From Lampris incognitus (lineage: Eukaryota > Chordata > Actinopteri > Lampriformes > Lampridae), in contig NC_079220.1 in NCBI RefSeq assembly GCF_029633865.1, positions 57,512,538-57,576,537 of the forward strand: a DNA stretch of 64,000 bases, given 5' to 3'. The translations under genes were made by a program, and so were the position numbers. A model generated the notes under the pieces. The model was given only the letters and a program-made list of their open reading frames with translations. It did not search any database and had not been told where the DNA came from. This document shows, one piece after another, positions 25,290-38,189 of the stretch; within the stretch, counting starts at the first letter, position 1, and every line of letters starts with the position of its first letter.

Positions 25290-25982
25290 TTCATTCATCC
25301 ATCCATCCATTATCCAAACCACTTATCCTGCTCTCAGGGTCGCGGGGATGGTGGAGCCTGTCCCAGCAGTCATTGGGCAGCAGGCGGGGGGACACCCCGG
25401 ACAGGCTGCCAGGCCATCACAGGGCCGACATACACACACATTCTCACCTAGTAGGTGTGAATGTGTGTGTGTGTGTGTCGTACTATGTCGGCCATACCAA
25501 ATTGTCTCTAGGTGACACCTAGGGGCAATTTAGTATGGCCAATTCACCTGACCGCCATGTCTTTGATTCACCTGACCTCCATGTCTTTGATTCACCTGAC
25601 CGCCATGTCTTTGATTCACCTGACCGCCATGTCTTTGATTCACCTGACCGCCATGTCTTTGATTCACCTGACCGCCATGTCTTTGATTCACCTGACCTCC
25701 ATGTCTTTGATTCACCTGACCGCCATGTCTTTGATTCACCTGACCGCCATGTCTTTGATTCACCTGACCTCCATGTCTTTGATTCACCTGACCGCCATGT
25801 CTTTGGACTGTGGGAGGAAACCGGAGCACCCGGAGGAAACCCACACAGACACGGGGAGAACATGCAAACCCCACACAGAGGACGACCCGGGATGACCCCC
25901 AAGGTAGGACTACCCCGGGGCTCGAACCCAGAACCTTCTTGCTGTGAGGCGACCGCGCTAACCACCACACCTCCGCGCCGCA
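25290..25982 (-). mobile_element. SINE family 1 copy with an internal 24-bp tandem expansion
   Basis: A minus-strand SINE with tail at 25295-25313 and tRNA-like head near 25930-25982. Its length (about 690 bp against about 400 for other copies) comes from a tandem array at about 25540-25805. That array amplifies the segment TTCACCTGACCGCCATGTCT of the SINE body. Confidence 0.85.
25540..25805. repeat. 24-bp minisatellite inside the SINE (about 11 copies)
   Basis: The unit is TGATTCACCTGACCKCCATG plus TCTT. Two unit types (CCGCC and CCTCC) alternate irregularly. As 24 is a multiple of three, all frames stay open and give spurious repetitive proteins on both strands. Confidence 0.95.
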
Positions 25983-26203
25983 TTGGGAAAACAGCTGCGG
26001 CAAAATACGGAAGTGGATTGCTCTGCTACAAAGGCATATCTCAACCCCGTCTCCTCTGAAATCTGTGTATGTGTAGAGCACATGAGCATCTCATGTGTAG
26101 ATACGCAAGTGTACCCGGGTACGGAACAACATTGCTAATGTGAAAGCGGAGTGGCGGGGGAGTGGAAAGGGGGGGAATCATACCTAATATGAAAACACCC
26201 TAT

Positions 26204-27930
26204 TATGTCAATATACCTCAATTTATATGGTCAAATAAATCACAGATCGGGCCTTTTAAGCCAGCAACTGGAAATCAAGTTTGAAACTCAGTGGTAGCAT
26301 TTGGTGAAATGGAGGGCACCGACAACCAGCCCAATCACCAGAGAGAACCCCACATTATCATTTTTCAGTTGTCACCTCCAAGTGTTTTACAAAAATATAG
26401 CATCATGTTTCTGTTCCCTATTTTACACCCTTGGCCAATTAATTTTCTGAAAGATTACCATTTCTGCGTATGCCTCAATTACCAATTCTCTACACACATG
26501 AAAACCCTGCTAACACTCATTACCATCCACCGTACCTAATGTGAAGACACCATCATGGCTCCTATGTCTTTTGCGTTTTACAATTGCAGCTGTGTCTCCA
26601 GAGGTGTTCTGAGAGATGGAGTCCCGTTCTCATCACGATATGCATTGTGTGCTTTTACAATCTGCACCGATGTGTGTCATTCCCTGTCCGGGGAGGTATC
26701 CCTATACACCAGGTGGAAGAAGGGTTGAAGCAACACATTGGAGCCATTCATGAGCAGAAACCGGTGCAACACCTTTTCTGACGTTACAAATATCACACTT
26801 GTTAACCGCTGATGCAAAGCTTTGTGAAGCCCACGTCTTGCAATATTAAATTCCAGGCTGCGACAAAACCTTCATATTCATCTAATTAGCTTCAGATGAA
26901 GAATTCCCTTCAAAGTTTCTAGCTTGTGATGGGAATATAATGTCAAGAGCAGCACCACTGGGACGGGCCAACTAATGCTCAAAAAGGTCAACATCAAAAG
27001 ACGTCACAAAACGAGGAAGAAATGTTACGACTTCTGAGGAATACTCTCAGAGGTTTTGTACTATCATTAAGTCCTAGGAGCGACCTAGTCCAACCACAAC
27101 ACAATATCCTACCATTGGCCATGAAGCAACTGCACTGGAATCCCCCCCCAGGGTTCGAGTGCCTATCTCAAGGGCATCACAGCAAGTTGTTGAGGGAGTA
27201 GAGAGCTGGATATTTTCCACCCAGAATTGCCCCACCACTAAGTCTAGGTATTTCAAACTGGCAGCCAATTGTTCATGAGTCCACTTCACCAGCTTCAAGG
27301 CTATAGCCCGGCTAATGGGAAAGAAAGCTCATAAAGGGAAGACTGAGGGGAGCGTGGAGTGGGGGTGGAGGGTAGGGGGTTGTGGGTGGTGTGGTGTGGT
27401 GTGGTGGTGGTGGTTGGGGGGTAGAATGTTGCAGATTTATCACCCGGCCCTGGAGTGGCAAGTCGTGCCCCTCTCTGTCTTTAGAGTGGTTTTTCACTTC
27501 AGTTTAACTCAGTGTGAAGTGTCCAATGCACAGCAGTGTGGGTTGTGTGTGTGTGTGTGGGGGGGGGTCCTTTTCCCCACCTTGTGACTGACAGCTCTGT
27601 CTTCTGGGTTTAAGACGTGACTGGAAGGTTTCCCTTTGCATTTTAAATGAAGGAATAGTACTGACTATTGACATTTGTTGTTGACAGGACTCCATTGCTG
27701 TAAAAATGGGCAGTAGTTTAGGGGATATGTGCCATCTAGTGGCACAGGTCTATGCAGATGCTTTCCATAATGTATATCTCATTTCAATCTACACGTGCTT
27801 GTCTCAAAAACAGCATGCATGCAGATACACGTCGGTGTATGTACTGGACAGAAACAGTTATTCACTGATTTTTTTTTGGTATCCAGATGTTATAATTAAC
27901 AAGACGGGAACTGCTTATCAAGTTAATGAC
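26204..27930. other. intergenic, nothing recognised
   Basis: No gene was found. A GGTGT/GGTGGT G-rich tract lies at about 27355-27422, and a GT/G-run at about 27546-27570. Confidence 0.45.
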
Positions 27931-27932
27931 AG

Positions 27933-28356
27933 CCCAGATAGCAAACTCGCTGTGGCCCGGACCCATCCCACCGACACTTTCATCCGGCCCACATACCACG
28001 TGGAATGATGGCACTTGGGCGGTCCGCTCCTGTTTGCCAGATCTGGGCCAGAACCAAGCCATAGCAATGCCGCATGTGCCACATATTTGCCAAATGTGGC
28101 CCATATTTGTTTTGTGATATCTGGGCCATATTCCCCATTTACCACACGGGCCACTTCAGGCTCACATCCAGATTACATGTTGCTGAGAGCACCGCATCTT
28201 TGCCAAAAAGGCCCACATTTGATTTGCCATATTTGGGCCACATTTGCTGTTATACATGTGGGCCACTTCAGGCTCACATCCAGTTTGTCAGGACCAGAAG
28301 AAGACCATAGTGCTGCATCACTGCCTGAAATGGCCCACATCCGGATGCTGTCTGGG
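27933..28356. repeat. MITE-like repeat, CCCAGATAGC family
   Basis: Starts CCCAGATAGCAAAC and ends with the complement of CCCAGACAGCATCC, giving terminal inverted repeats of about 11 bp with one mismatch. The interior has inverted TGGCCCACAT/ATGTGGGCC modules. An inverted relative lies at 37872-38186. Confidence 0.65.
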
Positions 28357-28359
28357 AGT

Positions 28360-29520
28360 ATCACTCAAATAGGAAACAGGCTTTTGAGACGTCAGATATG
28401 AGGGCACTCCAGACACTTTTAATTTGTGTTGTGATTCTGCATGTGTGTGCACACAGCACATTTGTGCAGGTTTATATGTGTGTGCGTGTGGACACCCCTG
28501 CATACGTGCACACCGTGTGACATGGGTCACCATTTGGTGCTGGAGACTGCTGTTTGGCTGACTGGTGCTTGTGTGCTACTCCAGTGGAACTCTGACAGTG
28601 TAGCGTCTCTGATGGAGTGCTGAGAGAGTTGGCCCTGGCGCTCTCGGGTCATTTGCAGATTAATGGCTGCCTCGTTGCGCTCAATGGCGACCCAGAGCAA
28701 TGCTCCGCAGTCCGGGGAGAAAACGACGAGCTGCGCAAAAATGATTACGCAGCAATCAGCCACATCCGTGAAGGCTCCTCGCTGCCCAGTTGCCAAGAAC
28801 CGGACCGGTTTCACCGCGGCCCTGACAAGACTGTTGGGCTGACCGCAGGAGGCCAAATAAACCAATGAAAACTGCAGATAAGGGGATAGAAATAGATCAG
28901 TGGTGTCAAACTACAGCTTGTTTCGTGTGGGTGGGGGGGGGGTGGATAGATACTCCCTTCATCCAATTAAAGCTGGAAACCTGGTAGAGGTTTACAGAAA
29001 CACTTGTGGTCTCTTTCCTAGGAAGAAAGGCTGATGGTGCGCAGCCAAGTTGATCCAAACCAACACCACCGTCAAAGCTTCTCACACGTCTGAGAGGACA
29101 CCAACAAACACAGAATGTTCTGTAGACCTCGGAGGGCAGAAGTAAGAAAAAAATACAACCCAGGGGGTAATAAAAGTGGGGCAGACCATGTTTGTCCTGT
29201 AAACGTAATCTGCAGAGTGTTAATTACAACCTGGCGCCTGTGTGAAACTAGGAGTTCTGGAAGTGCCAGTGTGTTATCCCGATCCCCCTCCTGCTTCCAG
29301 CACCGTAGAAAACATAAACCCAGCCCAGCTATCCATGTGACCTCGGATAGCGTGTTGGAAATCCAACTCTTCTAAAACATGCAAATACTCCGCTGTCAGC
29401 ACGAGATGATTTCATCTGCCTCACTCACAGATATGTAATATTGCACCATTTTCCTCAATACATAAATGACCAGGTGTGATATTGGTTGTCACTTTGTTTA
29501 ATTGGGTTCTCTGTATCTAC
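28360..29520. other. intergenic, nothing recognised
   Basis: No supported gene. The open frame at 28617-28868 lacks any recognised domain and is probably chance. A G-run lies near 28930-28944. Confidence 0.45.
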
Positions 29521-29524
29521 TTTT

Positions 29525-29621
29525 ATGACTTGTGTGAAAATCTGATGATGTTTCAGGTCGTATTTATGCAGAAATATAGAAAATTCTAAAGGGTCACACA
29601 CTTTCAAGCACCACTGTATTT
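29525..29621. mobile_element. Tc1/mariner-type terminal fragment
   Basis: AAAATCTGATGATGTTTCAG followed by AGAAAATTCTAAAGGGTCAC and ending CAAGCACCACTGTA matches my memory of the terminal region of a common fish Tc1-like element, whose end reads TACAGTGGTGCTTG. Only one end is seen. The 42-bp minisatellite begins right after it. Confidence 0.55.
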
Positions 29622-31375
29622 TAACAGTCTAGTTTAGCCGGACTAACACGTTTACATGTATTTTAACAGTCTAGTTTAGCCGGACTAACACGTTTACATG
29701 TATTTTAGCAGTCTAGTCGGACTAACACGTTTACATGTCCTTTAACAGTCCAGTTTAGTCGGACTAACGCGTTTACATGTATTTTAAGTCCAGGTTAGTC
29801 GGACTAACACGTTTACATGTATTTTACCAGGCTAGTTAAGCCGGACTAACACGTTTACATGTATTTTAATAGTCCAGTTTAGCCGGACTAACACGTTTAC
29901 ATGTATTTTAACAGTCCAGTTTAGTCGGACTAACACGTTTACATGTATTTTAACAGCCCGGCTTAGTCGGACTAACACGTTTACATGTATTTTAACAGCC
30001 CGGCTTAGTCGGACGAACACGTTTACATGCATTTTAACAGTCCAGTCTAGTCGGACTAACACGTTTACATGTATTTTAACCGTAGTTTAGTCGGACGAAC
30101 GCGTTTACATGCACTTTAACAGTCCAGTGTAGTAGAACTAGCACGTTTACATGTAGTTTAACAGTCTAGTCTAGTAGGACTAGTGCGTTTACATGTATTT
30201 TAACAGTCCAGTTTGGTCGGACTAACGCGTTTACATGTATTTTAATAGTCCAATTTAGCCGGACTAACGCGTTGACATGTATGTTAACAGTCCAGTTTAG
30301 TCGGACTAACGTGTTTACATTTATGTTAACAGCCCAGTTTAGGCGGACTAACGCGTTTACATGTATTTTGACAGCATAGTTTAGTCGGACTAACACGTTT
30401 ACATGTATTTTAACTGTCTAGTTTAGTCGGACGAACACGTTGACATGTATTTTATCAGTCCAGTTTAGTCGGACTAACGCGTTGACATGTATGTTAACAG
30501 TCCAGTTTAGTCGGACGAACACGTTTACATGTAGTTTAACATTCCAGTTTAGTCGGACTAACACGTTGACATGTATTATAACAGTCAAGCTTAGTCGGAC
30601 TAACGCGTTGACATGTATTTTAACTGTCTAGTTTAGTCGGACTACCGCGTTGACATGTATGTTAACAGTCCAGTTTAATCGGACTAACACGTTTACATGT
30701 ATTTTAACTGTCCAGTTTTAGTCGGACTAACGTGTTTACATGTATGTTAACAGTCTAGTTTAGTCGCACTAACACGTTTACATGTATTCTAACAGTCCAG
30801 TTTAGTCGGGCGAACACGTTTACATGTATTTTAACAGTCTAGTTTAGTCGGGGCGAAGACGTTTACATGTATTTTAACAGTCTAGTTTAGTCGGACTAAC
30901 GCGTTTACATGTATTTTAACGGCCCAGTTTAGTCGGACTAACGCGTACCAGTCCAGTTTAGTCGGACTAACACGTTTACATGTATTTTAATAGTCCAGTT
31001 TAGTCGGACTAACGCGTCTACGTGTATTTTAACAGGCCAGTCTAGTCGGACTAACACGTTTACATGTATTTTAACAGGCCAGTTTAGTCGGACTAACACG
31101 TTTACATGTATTTTAATGGACCAGTTTAGTCGGACTAACGCGTTTACATGTACTCTAACAGTCTAGTCGGACTAACACGTTTACATGTATTGTAACAGGC
31201 CAGTTTAGGCGGACAAACGTTTACATGTATTTTAATAGTCCAGTTTAGTCGGACTAAAAAGTTTACATGTATTTTAACAGGCCAGTCTAGTCGGACTAAC
31301 ACGTTTACATGTATTTTAACAGTCTAGTTTAGTCGGACTAACACGTTTACATGTATTTTAACAGTCTAGTTTGCG
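29622..31375. repeat. 42-bp minisatellite (about 41 copies)
   Basis: The unit contains TTTAGTCGGACTAACACG then TTTACATGTATTTTAACAGT. Many units have point variants or short indels. The core AGTCGGACTAA recurs almost without change. Because 42 is a multiple of three, several frames stay open for tens of residues. Confidence 0.96.
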
Positions 31376-31379
31376 TGTG

Positions 31380-32175
31380 TAGTGGTCTCCGTGTGTTCAG
31401 CCATACAACTCGCCGACGACGACACGGCGCAAAATGCACTAAAGCCGCATTACGGCCCACCCATCCGCGAGCGAGTCCCAGCCTCCTTCTCTCCTCTCCT
31501 AGGTCTGTGTGTAGCTGGTCTGTGTAGAGGTCTGGTCCTGATCGTTTTCACACATCGGCAGTCAGTTAGACCAGTTAATCCTCCGGGGTATTTTAAGAAG
31601 TGTTAATGTGCTCATTAGAGTTGCAAAAGAATTATTCCCCTTCTCTTTGGTCAAAGTAGGCACTGTTATTCTGCTGGTTAGGGACTCGAATGACCCCCCC
31701 CCCTCTCAATTTCTCCTTTTCTCAGTCTCCCTCCCTCCTCTCATTTCTCTCTCTCTCTCTCTCTCTCTCTAGCCTTGGAGAACAGGGTTCAGTCTTTGGG
31801 CCCTCTTTCAGATGTTGTTATTTTGTTATTGTATGATGGCCTCCAGAGGTTGATGGATGGCTCCTCCACAGGTCTCCCTGAGGAGCGAAGCCTCTATCTA
31901 CACATGAATCTGCCGCGGTGAGACAGACACGCTTGTTTAGCCAGCACAAAGCCCGGTAAGCTGTTGTCTCTGAGAAAGAGCTGGCCGTCTCCAGAGCCAC
32001 TGGAGGCTGCGCTGGCTGGAGCCAGAGTAATGACCTGTGAAATTCACCCATACTGATGTCCTGGTGCACACAGCTCCGCCGGCACCGGCCCTGCTGCTGG
32101 CCGCGTCGCTGATTTATCGGCCCGCCCCTCCCCCCATCTCTCTCTCTCTCCCTCTCCCTCTCTCTCCTACCCCCC
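31380..32175. other. intergenic with a (CT)n tract
   Basis: No gene was seen. A (CT)n tract lies at about 31747-31771 and C-runs at about 31694-31703 and 32170-32179. Confidence 0.45.
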
Positions 32176-32179
32176 CCCC

Positions 32180-35100
32180 CAATTCAATTCATTTCAATTC
32201 AAAGGGCTTTATTGGCATGAAAGTTTTAAAACAATGTTGCCAAAGCACCAGAATACAGTGTGGACAGTACACAATAACACTAGTAATGAACATCAACACA
32301 ACATTGTAACCATCAATAAAGAAACAATAAAACAACCACAACAGTAAAGAAACAGAAGTAGATCAGAAGGTGGAGCATGGGTTATGAGGAGACTACAGCT
32401 GTCGGGTCTTGTGTTGCTTGTCTCTTAGGCTGGGACATGACCTGACATATCTTGCTGCATCTATTTCCCCAAGTACGTGTTGCATCTTAGTCTGGTCAGA
32501 GAGTGTGTCCAAGTCTTGAAATTTACATTTAATTTTTGTAAAGAACTTTGTTCTAAGTCTTCATATGTGCTGCATTGTAGCAGGAAGTGTTGCTCTGTCT
32601 CTCTGGACAGAGCTGACACAGCCTGTCTTCTCTAGGCAGCAAGTCCGCCTGTGTCAGCCAGTTTCTATGGCCAAGCTGTGATCACTGAGTCTGTCTATAC
32701 TAGTCAATGTCTTTCTCAGTTTCTGATCGGTCACGGTGGTCAGATAGTCTGCTATCGTGTACCGCCTGTTAAGAGCCACATAACATTGAAGTCTGCTTTG
32801 AGATTTTGTGATAGATGTCCAATGGTTAATGTAATGTTTGTGTTCTTTAGCTATAATGTGGTTGGGCCAGATTGTGTGAGGGCTGTTCTGATGCCTTGTG
32901 CTGTTGGCTGAGCTGAGCCTCAGGACCAGCTGGCTGAGGAGACTCCTCTCTTTGTTTTCCTCTTGGTAATGGTGACCTTTGTGATGGTAGGAGTTGGGGT
33001 CACTTGCTTTTAGGTGTTGTTAGAATTTGATTGCTCTTTTTTGCATCGTTATTAACAGGGGAAACTGGCCCAGTTCTGCTCGTCATCCATTGTTGGGCGT
33101 GTTCCTGTGTACTCTGAGAATGCTCTTGCAAATCTCAGTGGGCAGGGTTTCCATCGGGTGTTTGTCCCATTTTTCAAAGTTTTGATTTACCAGAGGACCC
33201 CATGCTTCACTACAATATAGTAAAATTGGTTCAATTATAGATTTTAATTTTTCGAGCCATATTCTAACAGGTTTGTCTATGTTTGAAGACTTTCTATAGT
33301 GTAGAAAGCCCTTCTTCCCTTGTCTCTGAGATCATTAATAGGGAGATTGAAATTTCCTGTAGAGGTAATTATTAGCCCCAAATATGTGTAGCTTTGTGTG
33401 TGTTCTATGTCAGTGGAGCCTAGTAAGAACCTATTTGGGTTTCCCTGGGTCATTTCTGGAAGACCATAATTCTAGTTTTTTTTTCAGATTAACTGTCAAG
33501 AGCCCAGGTCTGACAGAAGTTTTTCAGATGATCCAGTTGATGTTGTAATGACTCTTTAGATGGAGCTAGTAATATTAGATCATCTGCAAAAAGTAGGCAT
33601 TTAATTTTGGTGTCAGAGAGTGTGAGACCAGGGATATCTGATTGTTCTAGAGATTTTGCCAGTTCATCAATATAAATGTTAAACAGGATGGGGGTGAGAC
33701 TGCAGCCCTGTCTCACACCCCTACTTTAGGGGGGGGGGGGTCTGTTTCCATGTTGGCAATTTTCACAGCACATTTGTTATTTGTATATTGTTTTAATTAC
33801 ATCATATATTTTCCCCCTACACATTTTTCAATTAATTTCAGAACAGACTGTTATGCCAACTTGAATCAAATGCTTTTATTAAATCTACAAAGCAAGACAA
33901 AATATTGTTCTTGTTTTGATGGACATGTTTATTAATGAGGGTGTGGGGGGTATAGATATGGTCTGTAGTTCGATGTTGAGATGTAAAACCGATTTGACTT
34001 CTGCTCAGGACATTATGTTCACTGAGGAAGTCTTGCAGTTGGCCGGTTAGGATGCTGCAGAATAACTTCCCCAGGTTGCTACTGACACATATGCCTCGGT
34101 AATTGCTTGGGTCAAATTTATTTCCATTTTTAAAGATTGGTGGGACAATTCCCTTGCTCCAGATGTCAGGGAAATGTCCAGTGCTCAGAACGAAGTTGAA
34201 TAATTTTAATATGGCAATGTTGAAATTATGGTTGCTAAATTTCAGCATTTCATTTAAAACACCACCAGGACCACTGGCCTTCCTTGGTTGTAGGGCCTGG
34301 ATCTTAGCCTGCAGCTCTTCTTTGGCAATTTGGTAGTGTAAAGGGTTCTGATTGTCTTTAATGGTTGATTCTAGGGTTTGTAGCTTGTTGAGATCATTTT
34401 GGGCCGATAGTACTATAGTACTATACAGGTAATAGTACTATACAGGTTTTCAAAGTATTTTTTTCCATATTTCACCATTTTGAATAGCCAATTCTTCCTC
34501 GTGTGGTTTGCTGAAAGAGTGCCATTTTTTCCAGAAATTATTTGAGTCAATGGACTCTTCAATTGCGTCAAGTTGTTGCTGTGCATGCTGTCCCGTTTTA
34601 GTTCTGTGTTCTTCTGTATAAATTCAGTGTTCCCCAGTATTGATAGTGGAGCTCAGGGTTGTCAGGTTGTCTGTGTTTTTGATTTGATAAACTTCTGAGT
34701 ATTTCTCTAAGATGCCTGCAGTCTGCGTCATACCACTTTTCATTGGCTGACTTTTTTATCTGAGATGCTGAAGCTTTTTCAGATTGGATAAATCTGCCGC
34801 ATTTTCAAATAAGTTGTTGATATCTTTTACAGCCTGATTCAGGCCATCATTGTTGTGGGGGATATGAGGTGGAAAGATGTCTGATTGCTTTCTTGTAGTC
34901 ATCCTTGCTGTTGTTGGTCCATCTATAAGGTTGTTTGGTATAGTTTAGTTTACTGGGCTCTGTTGCATGAGGGTCTGTGACTATCTTTCTAATGTATAGA
35001 GTAATTTTACTATGATCAGATAAGGTGTTTATATAGAGTAATGTTACTATGATCAGATAAGGTGTTTATATAGAGTAATGTTACTATGATCAGATAAGGT

Positions 35101-36540
35101 GTTTATATAGAGTAATGTTACTATGATCAGATAAGGTGTTTATATAGAGTAATGTTACTATCATCAGATAAGGTGTTTATATAGAGTAATTTTACTATGA
35201 TCAGATAAGGTGTTTATATAGAGTAATGTTACTATGATCAGATAAGGTGTTTATATAGAGTAATGTTACTATCATCAGATAAGGTGTTTATATAGAGTAA
35301 TGTTACTATGATCAGATAAGGTGTTTATATAGAGTAATGTTACTATCATCAGATAAGGTGTTTATATAGAGTAATTTTACTATGATCAGATAAGGTGTTT
35401 ATATAGAGTAATTTTACTATGATCAGATAAGGTGTTTGTATAGAGTAATGTTACTATCATCAGATAAGGTGTTTATATAGAGTAATGTTACTATGATCAG
35501 ATAAGGTGTTTATATAGAGTAATGTTACTATCATCAGATAAGGTGTTCATATAGAGTAATTTTACTATGATCAGATAAGGTGTTTATATAGAGTAATTTT
35601 ACTATGATCAGATAAGGTGTTTATATAGAGTAATGTTACTATCATCAGATAAGGTGTTTATATAGAGTAATGTTACTATCATCAGATAAGGTGTTTATAT
35701 AGAGTAATGTTACTATGATCAGATAAGGTGTTTATATAGAGTAATGTTACTATGATCAGATAAGGTGTTTATATAGAGTAATTTTACTATCATCAGATAA
35801 GGGTGTTTGGGGGCTGACTGTGAATGCTCTTAGACAGAAGGGGTCTAGGTCTGTGATATTGTAACCTACTGTGCTATTGCCAAGAAGAGAGCTGTGTGTG
35901 CGCTGACCAAAAGAGTCCCCTCGAACCCGACCACTGACGATGTACAGATCTAGTGTTCCGCATAGCTGCAGTAGTTGGTGCCCGCTCTTGTGGACAGTTT
36001 TGTCAAAGTTGTTCCTGTGGGGATATGGGGGGGTGCTGAATGGGCCAGGTATATGTTTGTCTCCCTGTGGGTTGACAGAGTCTGATTCTAAACCTGTCCT
36101 GGCATTAAGGTCTCTACAGATCAGTACACTTCCCTGTGCCTGGTAGTGACTGAGCTTGTCTTCAAGAATGGAGAAACTATTTTCATTACAATAAGGAGAT
36201 TCTGTTGGGGGCTGTGTGCTGCACACATGAATATGTCTTTATCTGTGGACACCACCTCTCTTTTTATTTTGAGCCAAATTGAAAATTCACCTTTTTTGAT
36301 TAATTCTATTGCGTGTACAAGATTCACCTTGTACCAAATTAGCGTTCCTGCTGAGTCTTCTCTCCCCCCCCCCCCCCTCTCTCTCTCAGTGATGGGAATG
36401 TCTTCCCGGTCGGTCCGAGTGCAGCAGAGCTGGTGGAGGTCCTGGCTGCCAGCTCTCACCTGTGTCTCGCAGATGTTCTCACTCCTCAACTTGACATGGA
36501 ATTTTAGGAGATCCAGCTCATCACTTTGACATAAACCCTG
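32180..36540 (-). mobile_element. long decayed LINE with endonuclease and reverse transcriptase (I/Nimb-like)
   Basis: A minus-strand non-LTR retrotransposon. The 3' end at about 32180 has an AATTCAATTC-rich tail. The AP-type endonuclease lies at about 36230-34950: VLICRDLNARTG, then a DFITDLDP-like segment, then the SDH-containing SDHSKITLYIRKIVTD. Reverse transcriptase lies at about 34320-33480, with GIVPPIFKNGNKFDPSNYRG, RQGCSLTPILFNIYIDELA and the active-site motif LFADDLILLAPS. No single frame spans it, so it is inactive. An array of 37-bp units (34990-35800) interrupts the endonuclease. The 5' limit near 36540 is uncertain. Clade placement is a guess from motif style. Confidence 0.82.
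34990..35800. repeat. 37-bp minisatellite within the LINE endonuclease (about 22 copies)
   Basis: The unit includes ATCAGATAAGGTGTTTATAT and AGAGTAATGTTACTAT. On the minus strand each unit contains the codons for SD(H/D)SKITLY. The normal LINE sequence resumes at both sides, so the array grew from the element's own coding sequence. Two alternating variants (GATCAG/CATCAG and AATG/AATT) are mixed through it. Since 37 is not a multiple of three, the frame shifts at every unit. Confidence 0.95.
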
Positions 36541-36694
36541 TAGGTAACTCTTTTTAGCTCTAAATACATCACAGAGCACCGATTTGGGTTGTTATCTTGG
36601 TTTTATTTTGGAAAAACAAATCAAAACCGAGGACCATGATGTACTGGGCTCATAACTGTGCACACAAAAACAGAAAGGCTCGCCTGGTGTGTCA

Positions 36695-36817
36695 GTCAAA
36701 TAAATAAACAAAATAGAGGGAAATCTGCACTCTTTTTTTGAACACATCTTAACTGACGTAGCATTTATTTGAAAGAGAGAGCAGATTTCCCTCTTTTGAT
36801 TCCTGACTTTATTTGAC
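36695..36817. repeat. imperfect inverted repeat, about 123 bp
   Basis: The outer arms GTCAAATAAA (36695-36704) pair with 36808-36817. The inner arms AGAGGGAAATCTGC (36715-36728) pair with 36781-36794. It could be a small MITE or a remnant of one. Confidence 0.65.
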
Positions 36818-36874
36818 CAAATTATTTAAAATTGTTTACTCAGATCCTACTCAGATCCTACACCAGATCTCTCT

Positions 36875-37272
<398 letters not shown>

Positions 37273-37871
37273 AGATGAGACTGAGAGTGAATAAAGAGAG
37301 AGGAGGCTATTGGAAGGCGGTGGAGAGAGGAGCTCGGTCTCCCTCCGTACAGTTTACAGACAGATCTGAAGGACTTCTGTCTGGGCTTTTAACTGGACAC
37401 AGTTTGACTTGGTCAACCTTGTTCCGCAGGGAGGGAGCTTCCTCCTCGGGTGTTGGGCAGCTCCTCACAAGAGCCTTTTCTGTTTGTGTCGCAAACTGCT
37501 GTGGAGGAGGGAGACCAGATTCCCTTATTTGGGCACTACAGATCCCCGCGTGTCCCTGTTGCATCCTCCCGTCCTGTCCTTCCGTCAACCAGAGGATCTT
37601 CTCCGTTTGTCCTCTCTACCGTCTGCATGTGTCCGTCAGCCTTTTATTAAGACGAAAACGAGACGGAAACTCTACAGCGTGGGATGCACAGGATAATTTG
37701 GCTAGGATGCAAGTGCAAGTCCTTATTTTTCAGAGGACAATAGGCGACAAACGCATTTATTGGGTGAATGTTGGATGTTACATTATGCACGCGTGCAGTG
37801 TATTCAAGCATGCATAGAAGTGATGGTGAATAGGACCCTTTCTCTCACTCCCCATTCACTGCAGCACACAT

Positions 37872-38186
37872 CCCAGGTAGCATGCGGATGTGGGCCACTT
37901 CAGGCAATGCTGCGGCACTGATGGTCTTCTTCTGGCCCTGACAAAATGGATGTGAGCTTGAAGTGGCCCGTGTGGTAAATGGTGAATATGGTCCAAATAT
38001 CACAAAACAAATATGGCCACCTTTGGCAAATATGTGGCGCATCCGGCATCGCTATGGCTTGGTTCTGGCCCAGATCTGGCAAAGAGGAGCGGACCGCCCA
38101 AGTGCCATCATTCCACACAGTATGTGGACTGGATGAAAGTGTCGGGTTTGCGACGGGTCCGGGCCACAGCAATTTTGCTATCTGGG
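37872..38186. repeat. MITE-like repeat, CCCAGATAGC family (inverted copy)
   Basis: Inverted relative of 27933-28356. It starts CCCAGGTAGCATGCGGATG and ends GCTATCTGGG. The shared interior includes the complement of GGGCCAGAACCAAGCCATAG. Confidence 0.65.
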
Positions 38187-38189
38187 ACG

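Larger units (their letters stand above)
25127..26200. mobile_element. MITE-like DNA transposon split by a SINE
   Basis: The ends are imperfect inverted repeats: GGGTGCTTTCACACTAGG at the left and the reverse complement of GGGTGTTTTCATATTAGG at the right (15 of 18 match). TAT flanks both ends, which may be a 3-bp target duplication. No transposase is present. A family 1 SINE occupies 25290-25982 inside it. Confidence 0.6.

Noticed and set aside
25512-26081. Repetitive 8-residue proteins (SPDRHVFD and others)
   Set aside because: Translations of the 24-bp expansion inside a SINE. All frames are open because the period is a multiple of three.
28617-28868. 83-codon frame considered as a possible small gene
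   Set aside because: No recognisable motif and no support from context.
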